Source of the DNA: Nocardia salmonicida NBRC 13393
Lineage (GTDB): Bacteria > Actinomycetota > Actinomycetes > Mycobacteriales > Mycobacteriaceae
Length of the DNA: 64,000 bases
Direction of reading: 5' to 3'
Assembly (NCBI RefSeq): GCF_001613085.1
Contig: NZ_BDBR01000016.1
Coordinates: forward strand, 1-64,000
In this document: positions 13,958-22,850 of the stretch, piece after piece
Numbering within the stretch: position 1 is the stretch's first letter
How the letters are laid out: every line of letters begins with the position of its first letter
Notes under the pieces: model-generated
Database searches by the model: none
Told to the model about the DNA's origin: nothing
The model's input: the letters and a program-made list of their open reading frames with translations, nothing else
Position numbers and translations under genes: made by a program

Positions 13958-16690
13958 TCAGAACCAGGATTTGGGACGCAGGGAGTTGGCGAGGTCGACG
14001 AGAGCGTAGCGGTGGTCCCGGTCCGGTGCGTTGCGGGCGAGGGAACGCAGGCCGGATTCGGTGCCGTCGCGCAGGTCGCGTTCGGTGAAGCCGCGCCCGA
14101 ACAGCTTGGCGTCCTTACGTTTCGGTGTGTTCCCGGCCTGTAGCCAGGCCAACGCGGTGCCCTGGACCAGCGTGCGCATGAGGGTGGCCCGGTGCTCGCC
14201 GGGGGCGATGGACTGGGCGCGCGAGGCGGCCAGCCGCAGGATCTGTTCGTCGAGTTCGGCGACGGGGGAGCTGATGAGCAGCAACAGGATCGCCGTGGTC
14301 TGGGCGGTGGTGAAGTGGCGGGACGCGGCGGGCACGTCATCGAGCGCGTGTACCGCTTCGCCGACTCGTCCCGCCACCGCCAGCTGCCTGGCGAGGCCGA
14401 ATGCCGCGCTCACCACGGCCCGGTCGGTGCGCCATACGGTGTCGTAATAGCGTTCGGCGAAGCTGCGCCACTGTTCGGGCGCCGCGGAATCCCAGTGTTG
14501 CAGGATGAGTTCCGCGGTGGCGGCCAGCGCCAGCTTGGGCGCGATCTCACCCGGCAGCACCCGCAGCACTGCCTCGAACGACGCGAAGGCGGCCTCGTAG
14601 TCGAGTTCGAGCAGATACGCCTGACCGGTGAACCAGTCAGTGCGCCAATCGGTTTCGTTCCGAACCCGGTCGAGCAGGTGCAGCACCGCCGCCGACTCGC
14701 CCAGTTCCAGCCGCGCACGCGCCTCGGCGAAGAGCAGCTCGCCCGCCAGCGTTTCGGGCGCGTTGTCGGGGTCGGCTTCGGCCCGCTCGCGGGAGTCGTG
14801 CAGCGCCTCCAGCACCCGCTCGGGTTCCGGGTTGGCGGTCGCGGCCAGCAGCGGAGCCGACGGGTCGGCGGGGTCGATCAGCGGAATCGGGAGCGCGGCG
14901 ACCACATCGCGGGAATCCAGTAGCGGTGAGCGACCGACACCGTCGAGGTAGGCGTCGGTCTGGCTGATCAGCTCCTCGGTTCCGAAGCTGGTGCGCTGTG
15001 GACTGAACACTGTGGACAGCTGTGGATGTTCGGTGCCGGTGTCGTAGGCGAGGATCTCGCGCAGCACACCAGCCAGCTGCGCCGACATCGCCCGCGCCGA
15101 CGGAAAACGAAGTGCCGGGTCGAGATCGGTGGCGGTGAGCAGGAATCGATGGAAGAACTCGTAGCGGGCGAGCAGCGGTTCGTCGGCGGGGTCGGGGATG
15201 CCGTCTAGGTAGCGACCGTTTTCGCTGGGCAGTGCCAGCGTGAGCGCGGCGATCGTGCGGCCGACGGTGTAGACGTCGGAGGCCGGCGTCGGCCCGGTTC
15301 TGGCGATCTCCGGCGCCTGGAAACCCTTGGTGCCGTACAGGTTTCCGTAGGCGTCGATGGTGGCGACCGCGCCGAGGTCGATCAGCTTCACCTGGTCCTC
15401 GGTGACCATCACATTGTCGGGCTTGAGGTCGTTGTAGGTGAGACCGATCGAGTGCAGATATTCCAGCGCGGGCAGGATCTCCAGCACATACGCGATGGCC
15501 TCGGCCAGCGGCATCTGCTCGCCACGCGGTCTGGCGTCGAGAATGTCGCGCAGCGAATGGCCGCCCACGTACTCCATCACGATGTAGCCGATGGACCCGT
15601 CACCCGCGGTGTGTTCGACGAAGTTGTGGATCTTGACGATGCTCGGGTGCGCCACCTCGGCCAGGAACTGCCGCTCGGCTACCGCCACGGCCTGCGCTTC
15701 GGCGTCACCCGCGTGCAACAGCCCCTTGAGCACTACCCAACGATCGCTCACATTGCGGTCGATGGCCAGATAGATCCAGCCGAGCCCGCCGTGCGCGATG
15801 CAACCCTGGATCTCGTACTGCCCGGCGACCATATCGCCTTCGTGCAGCGACGGTCGAAAATCGTAAGCGGCCCCACAGGTTTCGCATTCGCCACTGGTCG
15901 AGGCCGCCCGCGCCGGCGTCGAACGCCCGACCGGATTGCTACAGCGCCAGCAGAACCGCCGACCTTCCGACACCATCGGATCCGCCAGCACGGCATCACG
16001 CGGGTCGGCCGGGGCCACCGTCGGAATCGGCACCAGCCCGGCCCCGAGCCGTCGGGTGGGCCGCGACCGCGCCGTTCGCACGCTGCGCCCCGACCGTGCG
16101 GTACCCCCACTGGTCTGCGGCGTGGACGGCCAGGATTCGGGATCGGCCGGAGTCGCCTGCGTGCCGGGCTGTTCGGTGCGCTGAGCGGCCTCGGTCGCCG
16201 CGTACGGTGCGGTCATGGGGTCCCGCTGCGCGGCTTCGGTCGGCGCGTACGGTGCGGTTCGCGGTGCGGCTTCGGTCGGTGCGTACGCCGCTGACTCGGT
16301 TGCCGGGGGACGACTTGCCCGCTGTGTGGCGAGCTGCTCGTCCGCCTGCTGTGCCGTTGCGGCCGGGGGAATCTCGCCCGATCGCTCGATGGCGCCGGAC
16401 ACTTCGTCTCGCGGGGTGGCATCGGTTGCCGGGGTGTGGTCGCGGCTGCTCGCCTGCTGTCGGGCGAACTCCGCGGCCGCCTCGGCGGTGAGTTTGGGCA
16501 ACGGTCGCGTCTCGTCGTCGCCGGGCAGCGTCCACCCACCCGGCAGCGTGCCCGGACGCTGACGCTGGGTCAGCTGTGTCGGCTCGCGCCGCTCCGGGTC
16601 GGGTGCCGGATCGTGCGGCGTCGACTCGGCGCCGAGCTTCGGGTCCGGATCGGCTTGTCCCAGTTCGCCATTGGTGGGATCGGTGCTCAT
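13958..16690 (-). CDS. pknG: Serine/threonine protein kinase PknG with long repeat-bearing N-terminus
   Basis: A 910-residue soluble kinase; M. tuberculosis PknG is about 750. A disordered Pro/Thr/Ala-rich leader occupies about 1-240 and includes near-identical repeats at about 134-172. A rubredoxin-like metal site follows (CWRC near 247 and CETC near 270). The kinase domain (about 295-560) has LGWIYLAID, the VVLKG lysine, YNDLKPDN replacing the HRD motif as in other PknGs, and IDLGA for DFG. TPR-like helices run to the end. In mycobacteria PknG phosphorylates GarA and tunes 2-oxoglutarate/glutamate metabolism. It is operonic with glnH (5-bp gap) and glnX upstream. The ATG at 16690 begins MSTDPTNGELGQAD; longer frames run through glnH. 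Confidence 0.95.
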   Translation of the reverse strand: MSTDPTNGELGQADPDPKLGAESTPHDPAPDPERREPTQLTQRQRPGTLPGGWTLPGDDETRPLPKLTAEAAAEFARQQASSRDHTPATDATPRDEVSGAIERSGEIPPAATAQQADEQLATQRASRPPATESAAYAPTEAAPRTAPYAPTEAAQRDPMTAPYAATEAAQRTEQPGTQATPADPESWPSTPQTSGGTARSGRSVRTARSRPTRRLGAGLVPIPTVAPADPRDAVLADPMVSEGRRFCWRCSNPVGRSTPARAASTSGECETCGAAYDFRPSLHEGDMVAGQYEIQGCIAHGGLGWIYLAIDRNVSDRWVVLKGLLHAGDAEAQAVAVAERQFLAEVAHPSIVKIHNFVEHTAGDGSIGYIVMEYVGGHSLRDILDARPRGEQMPLAEAIAYVLEILPALEYLHSIGLTYNDLKPDNVMVTEDQVKLIDLGAVATIDAYGNLYGTKGFQAPEIARTGPTPASDVYTVGRTIAALTLALPSENGRYLDGIPDPADEPLLARYEFFHRFLLTATDLDPALRFPSARAMSAQLAGVLREILAYDTGTEHPQLSTVFSPQRTSFGTEELISQTDAYLDGVGRSPLLDSRDVVAALPIPLIDPADPSAPLLAATANPEPERVLEALHDSRERAEADPDNAPETLAGELLFAEARARLELGESAAVLHLLDRVRNETDWRTDWFTGQAYLLELDYEAAFASFEAVLRVLPGEIAPKLALAATAELILQHWDSAAPEQWRSFAERYYDTVWRTDRAVVSAAFGLARQLAVAGRVGEAVHALDDVPAASRHFTTAQTTAILLLLISSPVAELDEQILRLAASRAQSIAPGEHRATLMRTLVQGTALAWLQAGNTPKRKDAKLFGRGFTERDLRDGTESGLRSLARNAPDRDHRYALVDLANSLRPKSWF
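16185..16295 (-). repeat. In-frame repeats in the pknG 5' region
   Basis: Three near-identical segments begin at about 16185, 16230 and 16266 (spacings 45 and 36 bp, multiples of three). They encode AYAPTEAAPR, PYAPTEAAQR and PYAATEAAQR. In-frame spacing and few substitutions suggest recent duplication, and copy number may vary between strains. Each unit has one Thr in a PTEAA or ATEAA context, potentially phosphorylatable (inference). Confidence 0.8.
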
Positions 16691-16695
16691 GGCCG

Positions 16696-17652
16696 TCAGT
16701 CCTGGTACTTCGGTGCGGGTGGGCTCGGTGTCTCGCCGAGGGTCGCGAGCCAGCGGCGGTGGATCCGGGTCCAGGTGCCGTCGTTGCGGATGCGCTCCAG
16801 GGTGGCGTTGACGAAACGCACCAGGTCGTCGTCGCCCTTGGGGATACCGATGCCGTACGGCTCGGCGCTGATGCTGCCGCCGACCACCTCGGTGTAGGGG
16901 TCCTGGGCGGCAAGACCGGCCAGGATCGAGTCGTCGGTGCTCACCGCGTCGACCTGGCGTTGTTGCAGCACCACCAGGCAGTCGGCCCAGGTCGGCACCG
17001 TCAGAATCGTGGCGGCGGGTTGGTCGCGGCGGATGTGATCGAGCGAGGTGGTGCCGCGCACCACGCACACGCGCTTGCCCGCCAGATCGGCGAGGCCGCC
17101 GATACCGGAATCCTTCACCGCGAGCACCCGCTGGTCGGCCCGCAGATACACCGTCGAGAACGCCACTCGCTGACGTCGCTCGCAGGTGATGGTCATCGTC
17201 TTCGCGATCAGGTCGACGGTGTGATCCTGCAGTGCTCGCTCGCGCTCTTCCGAAGCGAGACTGCGGTATTCGATCAGATCAGGATTGCCGAGCAGGTCAC
17301 GGGCGATCTCGCGGGCGATGTCGGCGTCGAAGCCGACGATGCGACCACTCAGCGGATCGCGGAAGCTGAACAGATTGCTGCCCGCGTCGAGTCCGACGAT
17401 GAGCCTGCCGCGCGCGCGGATGGCATCGATCGTCGGGCCGGACGCGGTGCTGGGCCGCAGGCTCGCGGTCGGATCGCCGCACTGTTCGCCACCGGTAGCG
17501 GGCACGGGGGTATCGGTGCCGATCGGAATCGCCTTGGCGGGCAACGGCGGTTCCGAATAGACGCCTCGCTCAGCGGGCGTGGTTGTGCTGTCGGAGCAGC
17601 CGGCGAGCAGCCCGACCAGCACCAGCGTCGCGAGGACGCGCCCGCGCCTCAC
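16696..17652 (-). CDS. glnH: Amino-acid-binding lipoprotein GlnH
   Basis: 318 residues. The signal peptide MRRGRVLATLVLVGLLAGC ends in a lipobox (LLAG-C), so it is a membrane-anchored lipoprotein. The rest is a family-3 periplasmic solute-binding protein: IRARGRLIVGLDAGSN, VGFDADIAREIARDL, KTMTITCERRQRVAFSTVY and GKRVCVVRGTTSLD. In mycobacteria GlnH senses aspartate/glutamate and signals through GlnX to PknG. The GTG at 17652 overlaps the glnX stop (GTGA) and gives a canonical lipoprotein leader. A GTG at 17676 would add eight unnecessary residues. Gene order glnX-glnH-pknG is as in M. tuberculosis Rv0412c-Rv0410c. Confidence 0.93.
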   Translation of the reverse strand: MRRGRVLATLVLVGLLAGCSDSTTTPAERGVYSEPPLPAKAIPIGTDTPVPATGGEQCGDPTASLRPSTASGPTIDAIRARGRLIVGLDAGSNLFSFRDPLSGRIVGFDADIAREIARDLLGNPDLIEYRSLASEERERALQDHTVDLIAKTMTITCERRQRVAFSTVYLRADQRVLAVKDSGIGGLADLAGKRVCVVRGTTSLDHIRRDQPAATILTVPTWADCLVVLQQRQVDAVSTDDSILAGLAAQDPYTEVVGGSISAEPYGIGIPKGDDDLVRFVNATLERIRNDGTWTRIHRRWLATLGETPSPPAPKYQD

Positions 17653-19130
17653 CGGTACTCCCGCAGCCGCGGCCACAACCCGAGCGCGACGCAGGCCGCC
17701 GCCGCGATCCCGAGCGCGAATGCGCCGGGGGCGAGGAAAGACAGCACGTCGATCGCCTGAGAGACCTTCGCGCGCAGGGTGTCTCGTGTCACCGCGCCCG
17801 CTTTGTCCAGTGCCCTGTCGAGTGCGTCGACCTGGGCGGCCGAATCGGCGGCGCTCGGACCGGTGGCCACGGTGGCCGCGCCCATGAAATCGCCACGCTC
17901 GAGGGTGTCGTTCATCCGCTGATGGGCCGACTGCCAGCGGGTCAGCGCGGCTCGTGCGTACGCCACTTCGTCGCGCGCGGGGGCGTCATCGGGATAGCCG
18001 GCGAGCAACTCGTTGAGCCGGGCGGCATTGGTATCGAATGTGCGGTCGTAGTCGCCGGTCGCGTCGCGGCGAACCAGCTTCACCATTTCCGCTGATCTGG
18101 CTTGCTGCACCAGGATTCGACTCTCGGCCAGCCGCGCCGACGGCACCGCTCCTTCGTCCCGGCAGCGAATCATCGCCACCGCGGACAACGATCCGGCCGC
18201 CACCGTCCAGATCAGCGTCAGTGCCAGCGCGCCGGTGCCGATCAGCAGGCCCATATTGAAGAACCGGCGCGAGCGCCGCGCCAGCTCGACCTGCACCCAG
18301 ATCAGCGCGCCGAGCGCCACCACCAGCAGCGCGATCGCCGTCCACGGCGGTTGCACGTGCCGGTGCTGCGCGGCGGTGACCGCGTCGAACCGGTGGTCTT
18401 CCAGCTCCTCGGCCATCGGCAGCAGCCCGGTCTGCATCTGATGTGATGCCTCGCTCAGATACGCCGCGCCCACGGGATAGCCGTTGCGGTTGTTCACCCG
18501 TGCGGTCTCGATCAGCCCGCTGTAGACGGGCAGCCCGGTCGCGATGCCGGTGCGCAACCTGCGATCGGTGCCCGATGGGTCGGCCGCTTCTTCGTCGGAG
18601 ACGTGTCCGGCCTGCGTCACCAACTCCGCGGCTGCTTCGCCGATGGCCTGGGTGTAGCGGTCGCGCACTGCCTTGGGGTCGAGTCCGCCCGCGATGAAGG
18701 CAGTGCCCGCGGCGGCGTCGGCGATCGAAAGCGAGGTGTAGAGGTGGTTGGCCGAATGCGCGTCGGGTTCGGTGTCGTCGAGCAGGACGCCGAGAGCTTG
18801 CTGACGCTCACTCACGGTCGTCGAAGTCACCGCGCCCGCGGTCACGCACAGCACCATCAGGACCAGTCCGGCGGCAACCAGCCGGCCCGGCGAGGAGTGC
18901 GCGAAGCTGCGCAAGCGGGCGGGTTGGAACTGCGCGCGCAACGCCCTGACATCGGGCGCGGGCGGCCGGTCCACGGGCGCAGTCGGTCGGCGCAACGGCG
19001 CCCAGCGCGGTGCTACCGGCGCGGCTCCCGCGGTGTCGGAAGGCGCCGCACCCGCCTTGGCCTGCGACGACGGGCGAACACGGACGGCCGCCACCTCGGT
19101 CGAGGCATTGCGATTCCCCGGTTCGTCCAT
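17649..19130 (-). CDS. glnX: Membrane protein GlnX (Rv0412c homologue)
   Basis: 493 residues. A cytoplasmic Pro/Ala-rich N-terminus (1-80) is followed by a transmembrane helix (about 83-103) and a large extracytoplasmic helical domain. Two further helices lie mid-protein (WTAIALLVVALGALIWVQV and MGLLIGTGALALTLIWTVA). A second helical extracytoplasmic region and a last helix near 465-487 complete the four-helix topology. It resembles a four-helix sensory module without a kinase. Known for the mycobacterial homologue: it links the GlnH amino-acid signal to PknG. It is first gene of the leftward glnX-glnH-pknG operon, 128 bp from divergent mutT3. Confidence 0.88.
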   Translation of the reverse strand: MDEPGNRNASTEVAAVRVRPSSQAKAGAAPSDTAGAAPVAPRWAPLRRPTAPVDRPPAPDVRALRAQFQPARLRSFAHSSPGRLVAAGLVLMVLCVTAGAVTSTTVSERQQALGVLLDDTEPDAHSANHLYTSLSIADAAAGTAFIAGGLDPKAVRDRYTQAIGEAAAELVTQAGHVSDEEAADPSGTDRRLRTGIATGLPVYSGLIETARVNNRNGYPVGAAYLSEASHQMQTGLLPMAEELEDHRFDAVTAAQHRHVQPPWTAIALLVVALGALIWVQVELARRSRRFFNMGLLIGTGALALTLIWTVAAGSLSAVAMIRCRDEGAVPSARLAESRILVQQARSAEMVKLVRRDATGDYDRTFDTNAARLNELLAGYPDDAPARDEVAYARAALTRWQSAHQRMNDTLERGDFMGAATVATGPSAADSAAQVDALDRALDKAGAVTRDTLRAKVSQAIDVLSFLAPGAFALGIAAAACVALGLWPRLREYR

Positions 19131-19258
19131 CGTTCACCTCCCGGCGCGGTCTGTGCACCACCACTGGTGCGGAGTTTATTGTTGTCCTACGGGTAGCGCA
19201 GCCCCTCACATACCCCCGAAGCGGTTGCTGTTCGGCTGCTCGGAGGAAAGAGTATGGG

Positions 19259-19897
19259 ATGCGCGGCGACGGAGACGGCTGGTACAAGAGCCCTGACGGG
19301 GTCAAGCACTGGGGCAAGTTCGGTGCGGCGGGGCTACTGCTGCGCGCGCCGTTGCCCGGTGGCGGGTCGGCGGTGCTGTTGCAGCACCGGGCGCCGTGGA
19401 GTCATCAAGGCGGTACCTGGGCGCTGCCCGGCGGTGCACGCGATTCGCACGAGTCACCCGAGCACGCGGCCGTCCGGGAGGCAGAGGAGGAAGCGGGCAT
19501 CACCGCCGACCTGCTCCGCGTACGCGCCGAACGCTTGACGATGACCGCCGCGAGCGGCTGGACATATATCACCGTCATCGCCGATGCCGACAGCCAACTC
19601 CCCACCGTCGCCAACAAGGAATCCGCCGAACTGGCCTGGGTTCCCGAGGACGAGGTCGCCGACCTCCCGTTGCACCCCGGCTTCGCCATCGCCTGGATCG
19701 ACCTGCGCGCGGTGCCGTTGCGGGTGCGGCTCGAGGCCGATACCGAACTCGCGCAGGCGCTTCCCCGCACAGTCGAACTTCCCGACCAGGGCTTCTTCTG
19801 GCTGCACGCGCGGGCCGACGGCCCCGGCATCGAAGTGGTTCTCGACGCCGAGCTGACCGAGGGCCCGATCCTCACCAGGGCCGACGTCCTCGCCTGA
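19259..19897 (+). CDS. mutT3: Nudix hydrolase MutT3
   Basis: 212 residues. The Nudix box GGARDSHESPEHAAVREAEE plus EAGI (about residues 60-83) fits GX5EX7REUXEEXGU. RGDGDGW near the start and GLLLRAP, LLQHRAPWSHQGGTWALPGG match M. tuberculosis Rv0413 (MutT3), an (8-oxo-)dGTP-related sanitising hydrolase. The ATG at 19259 has GGAGGAAAG 8 bp upstream; longer frames run into the divergent glnX region. It is convergent with thiE, 29 bp apart. Confidence 0.9.
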   Translation: MRGDGDGWYKSPDGVKHWGKFGAAGLLLRAPLPGGGSAVLLQHRAPWSHQGGTWALPGGARDSHESPEHAAVREAEEEAGITADLLRVRAERLTMTAASGWTYITVIADADSQLPTVANKESAELAWVPEDEVADLPLHPGFAIAWIDLRAVPLRVRLEADTELAQALPRTVELPDQGFFWLHARADGPGIEVVLDAELTEGPILTRADVLA

Positions 19898-19926
19898 GTG
19901 GCGGGCAGCGGCGCTGTTCGACGAGC

Positions 19927-20631
19927 TCAGTTCGCGTCGAGGAGTGCTTGTTTGAGTTCGCGGGCCGCGGCTTCCGGATCGGCGGCTTCGGTGATCGCCC
20001 TGACCACGACGACGCGGCGGGCGCCGGCGGCCAATACCTCCGGCAGTCGCTGCGCGTCGACGCCGCCGATGGCGAACCAGGGGAGCGTGGGATGGGACTC
20101 GGCGGTCGAGCGCACGAAGTCCACGCCCGCGGCTTGGCGGCCGGGCTTGGTGGGCGTGGTCCAGATCGGGCCGGTGCAGAAGTAGTCGAGGTGGCCGTCG
20201 ATGGCGGCCAGGCCCGCCTGATTGCGGTTGTGGGTGGAGCGGCCGATCACCACATCGGGGCCGACGACGCGTCGCGCGTAGGTGGGCGGCAGGTCACCCT
20301 GGCCGAGGTGCAGCACGTCCGCGCCCGCGGCCAGTGCGATATCGGCGCGGTCGTTCACCGCGAGCAAGGCGCCGTGGCGTCGCGTCGCGGCCTTGATCTC
20401 GGCCAGCGCGCCCAGCTCGGCCTTGGCCTCCAGCGCCCCGAATTCGGCCTCGCCCGGCGACCCTTTGTCTCTGAGCTGCACGATGTCGACGCCACCGGCT
20501 AGCGCGGCGTCGACGAATCTGGCCAGATCGCCCTTCTCCCGGCGCGCGTCGGTGCACAGATACAGCAGCGCACTCGACAGACGCTCCCTGGGCGGGACGG
20601 AACGGTTCGGATGGGAGGGCTGCACGTCCAC
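19927..20631 (-). CDS. thiE: Thiamine-phosphate synthase
   Basis: About 234 residues of TIM barrel: LYLCTDARREKGDLARFVDAA, VDIVQLRDKGSP, LLAVNDRADIALAAGADVLHLGQ, VIGRSTH, DYFCTGPIWTTPTKPGR and PWFAIGGVDAQRLPEVLAAGARRVVVVRAI. It couples HMP-pyrophosphate (from ThiC/ThiD) with the thiazole phosphate (from ThiO/S/G) to give thiamine phosphate. The true start is uncertain: GTG at 20631 or 20625, neither with a good ribosome-binding site. It is divergent from thiO with about 73 bp between them. I see no TPP aptamer in that gap. Confidence 0.94.
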   Translation of the reverse strand: MDVQPSHPNRSVPPRERLSSALLYLCTDARREKGDLARFVDAALAGGVDIVQLRDKGSPGEAEFGALEAKAELGALAEIKAATRRHGALLAVNDRADIALAAGADVLHLGQGDLPPTYARRVVGPDVVIGRSTHNRNQAGLAAIDGHLDYFCTGPIWTTPTKPGRQAAGVDFVRSTAESHPTLPWFAIGGVDAQRLPEVLAAGARRVVVVRAITEAADPEAAARELKQALLDAN

Positions 20632-20704
20632 GACGGTAGTCGCGCTACCGTTGGAGTGCGAACGCCGTGGCTGGCGATAGGCGAAAAAAGACAGGTGGAA
20701 CGTG

Positions 20705-21796
20705 ATGCGGACTCTGGCGGTCGTTGGCGGCGGCGCCGTCGGACTCGCCGTCGCATGGCGGTCCGCCGAGGCGGGCTGGACGGTCACCGTGTACGACCCC
20801 GAACCGGCGCGCGGCGCTTCCTTCGTGGCCGGTGGAATGCTCGCGCCGCTGTCGGAAGGCTGGCCCGGTGAGGATCGCGTGCTCGCTTTCGGCGCGGCCG
20901 CGCTGGCCGAGTGGTCCGCCTTCGGGGAGAGCCTGCGCGCGATCGCCGGCGAGTCGATGTTCGTGGCCGATGAGACGCTGACCGTCGCTCTCGACGGCGC
21001 CGATGCCACCGACCTGCGCACCGTCTCGGAGTGGCTGGCCGGGTTCGGCCACGACCTGCGAGTGCTCGACCGGGCGGGGATCCGCGCGCTGGAACCCGCG
21101 CTCGCGCGCACCGTCCGCGCGGGCCTGCACGCGAAGGCCGAACCCGCCATCGACAACCGGCGGGTGCTGCGTGCTCTCCAGTCCGCCTGCGCCGCGGCAG
21201 GTGTCGAGATCCGCGCCGAAGCTGTTGTCGCCCTGGATGATCTACCGCACGACCGGGTCGTCCTCGCGGCGGGCGCCCGCTCCGCCGAGCTCTGGCCAGG
21301 TCTGCCGGTGCGCCCGGTGAAGGGTGAAATCCTCCGGTTGCGTCGCAGGCCCGGCGTCAGCCCGCCGCCGACCAGGGTGATCCGTGCCCGGGTCCACGGC
21401 CGACAGGTCTACTTGGTCCCCCGCGAAGACGGAATCGTCGTCGGTGCAACACAATACGAAGCGGGCTTCGACACCACCGTCACCGTCGGTGGCGTCCGTG
21501 ACCTGATCGCCGACGCCGAGACCATCCTGCCCGGCATCGCCGAATACGAACTGGCCGAAGCGAATGCGGGTTCGAGGCCGGGAACGCCCGACAACCTCCC
21601 GCTGCTCGGCCACCTCGACGACCGGGTCGTCGCCGCCACCGGACACGGCCGCAACGGCATGCTCACCCTGGCGCTCACCGCCGCGGTCGTGCCAGCACTG
21701 CTCGACGGCGCCACCCCCGCGGTGGTCGAAGCCGCTTCACCCCAACGTTTTCCGGCATCGCAGATGCCATCTCTGTCGCAAGGAGGAGTTCGATGA
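20705..21796 (+). CDS. thiO: Glycine oxidase ThiO
   Basis: A 363-residue FAD-dependent DAO-fold oxidase. RTLAVVGGGAVGLAVAWRSA is the dinucleotide-binding GxGxxG. GASFVAGGMLAP, PVKGEILRLRR and VYLVPREDGIVVGATQYEAGFD (conserved ThiO segments) follow. The C-terminal flavin contact is RPGTPDNLPLLG. It oxidises glycine to the imine used for thiazole formation. It begins the thiO-thiS-thiG operon; its stop overlaps the thiS start (ATGA). A GTG one codon earlier (20702) is an alternative start. Confidence 0.95.
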   Translation: MRTLAVVGGGAVGLAVAWRSAEAGWTVTVYDPEPARGASFVAGGMLAPLSEGWPGEDRVLAFGAAALAEWSAFGESLRAIAGESMFVADETLTVALDGADATDLRTVSEWLAGFGHDLRVLDRAGIRALEPALARTVRAGLHAKAEPAIDNRRVLRALQSACAAAGVEIRAEAVVALDDLPHDRVVLAAGARSAELWPGLPVRPVKGEILRLRRRPGVSPPPTRVIRARVHGRQVYLVPREDGIVVGATQYEAGFDTTVTVGGVRDLIADAETILPGIAEYELAEANAGSRPGTPDNLPLLGHLDDRVVAATGHGRNGMLTLALTAAVVPALLDGATPAVVEAASPQRFPASQMPSLSQGGVR

Positions 21797-22008
21797 CCTC
21801 GACCATCCCGATCGGCGTCACCGTCAACGGTGTCGACCACGAGTTCCCCGAGCCGCTCAGCGTCCGCGAACTGCTGGCAAAGCTCGAATTGCCCTGCCGG
21901 GGTGTGGCATTGGCGGTCGACGGCGCTGTCTTCTCGAAGTCCCGCTGGGACGAACCGGTCGGCCGCGGCTGGACCATCGAGGTGCTCACGGCGGTGCAGG
22001 GTGGCTGA
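21793..22008 (+). CDS. thiS: Sulfur carrier protein ThiS
   Basis: A 71-residue ubiquitin-like carrier ending in the required Gly-Gly (VQGG). The core TVNGVDHEFPEPLSVRELLA and GVALAVDGAVFSKSRWD are typical. The C-terminal thiocarboxylate donates sulfur to ThiG. AAGGAGGA precedes the ATG at 21793, which overlaps the thiO stop. The end overlaps thiG by 8 bp. Confidence 0.95.
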   Translation: MTSTIPIGVTVNGVDHEFPEPLSVRELLAKLELPCRGVALAVDGAVFSKSRWDEPVGRGWTIEVLTAVQGG

Positions 22009-22765
22009 GGCCGTCGCGCCGTTGCGTATCGCGGACAAGGAGTTCGGTTCGCGCCTGATCATGGGCACCGGCGGCGCCGAGAACCTCGCCGTCCTGGAAC
22101 AGGCCCTGATCGCGTCGGGCACCGAGCTCACCACTGTCGCCATGCGCCGCGTCGACGCCGCGGGCGGCACCGGCGTGCTCGATCTGCTCAAGCGCCTCGA
22201 CATCACTCTGCTGCCCAACACCGCGGGCTGTCGCACCGCCGCCGAGGCCGTGCTCACCGCCCAGCTGGCCCGCGAGGCCCTCGACACCAACTGGGTCAAG
22301 CTCGAGGTGGTCGCCGACGACCGCACCCTCCTGCCCGACCCCTTCGAACTCCTCGACGCCGCCGAGAAGCTCGTCGACGACGGTTTCGTGGTCCTGCCGT
22401 ACACCACCGACGACCCCATCCTCGCCCGCCGCCTCGAAGAAGCCGGCTGTGCCGCCGTGATGCCCCTCGGCTCCCCGATCGGCACCGGCTTGGGCATCGC
22501 CAACCCCCACAACATCGAGATGATCGTCGCTGCCGCAGCGGTCCCCGTGATCCTCGACGCGGGCATCGGCACCGCCAGCGACGCCGCTCTCGCCATGGAA
22601 CTCGGCTGTTCGGCAGTCCTGCTCGCTACCGCCGTGACCAGGGCGAAAGAGCCCGAACTCATGGCATCGGCCATGTCGGCGGCGGTGCGCGCGGGCTATC
22701 TGGCCAGGCAGGCGGGCCGTATCCCCAAGCGTTTCTGGGCTCAGGCTTCTTCCCCAGCCGTCTAA
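22001..22765 (+). CDS. thiG: Thiazole synthase ThiG
   Basis: 254 residues of TIM barrel. FGSRLIMGTGG, TELTTVAMRRVD and LLPNTAGCRTAAEAV come first, then NWVKLEVVADDRTLLPD with the Schiff-base Lys100. LPYTTDDPILARRLEEAGCAAVMPLGSPIGTGLG and VILDAGIGTASDAALAMELG complete the family signature. It condenses DXP, the ThiO-derived imine and ThiS thiocarboxylate into thiazole phosphate. The GTG start at 22001 lies within the thiS 3' end (8-bp overlap), giving tight coupling. Confidence 0.96.
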   Translation: MAEAVAPLRIADKEFGSRLIMGTGGAENLAVLEQALIASGTELTTVAMRRVDAAGGTGVLDLLKRLDITLLPNTAGCRTAAEAVLTAQLAREALDTNWVKLEVVADDRTLLPDPFELLDAAEKLVDDGFVVLPYTTDDPILARRLEEAGCAAVMPLGSPIGTGLGIANPHNIEMIVAAAAVPVILDAGIGTASDAALAMELGCSAVLLATAVTRAKEPELMASAMSAAVRAGYLARQAGRIPKRFWAQASSPAV

Positions 22766-22850
22766 GGGTCGAAGGTCATCCTCGAGGATGACCCGACTCG
22801 CTACTTCTCGGCGACGCGCGTTGCGCGGGTTGTCAGGCAAGCTAGGGCTC

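Noticed and set aside
16691..17068. N-terminal extension of pknG to residue 1036
   Set aside because: It runs in another frame through glnH, which has a convincing lipoprotein sequence; the ATG at 16690 fits PknG.
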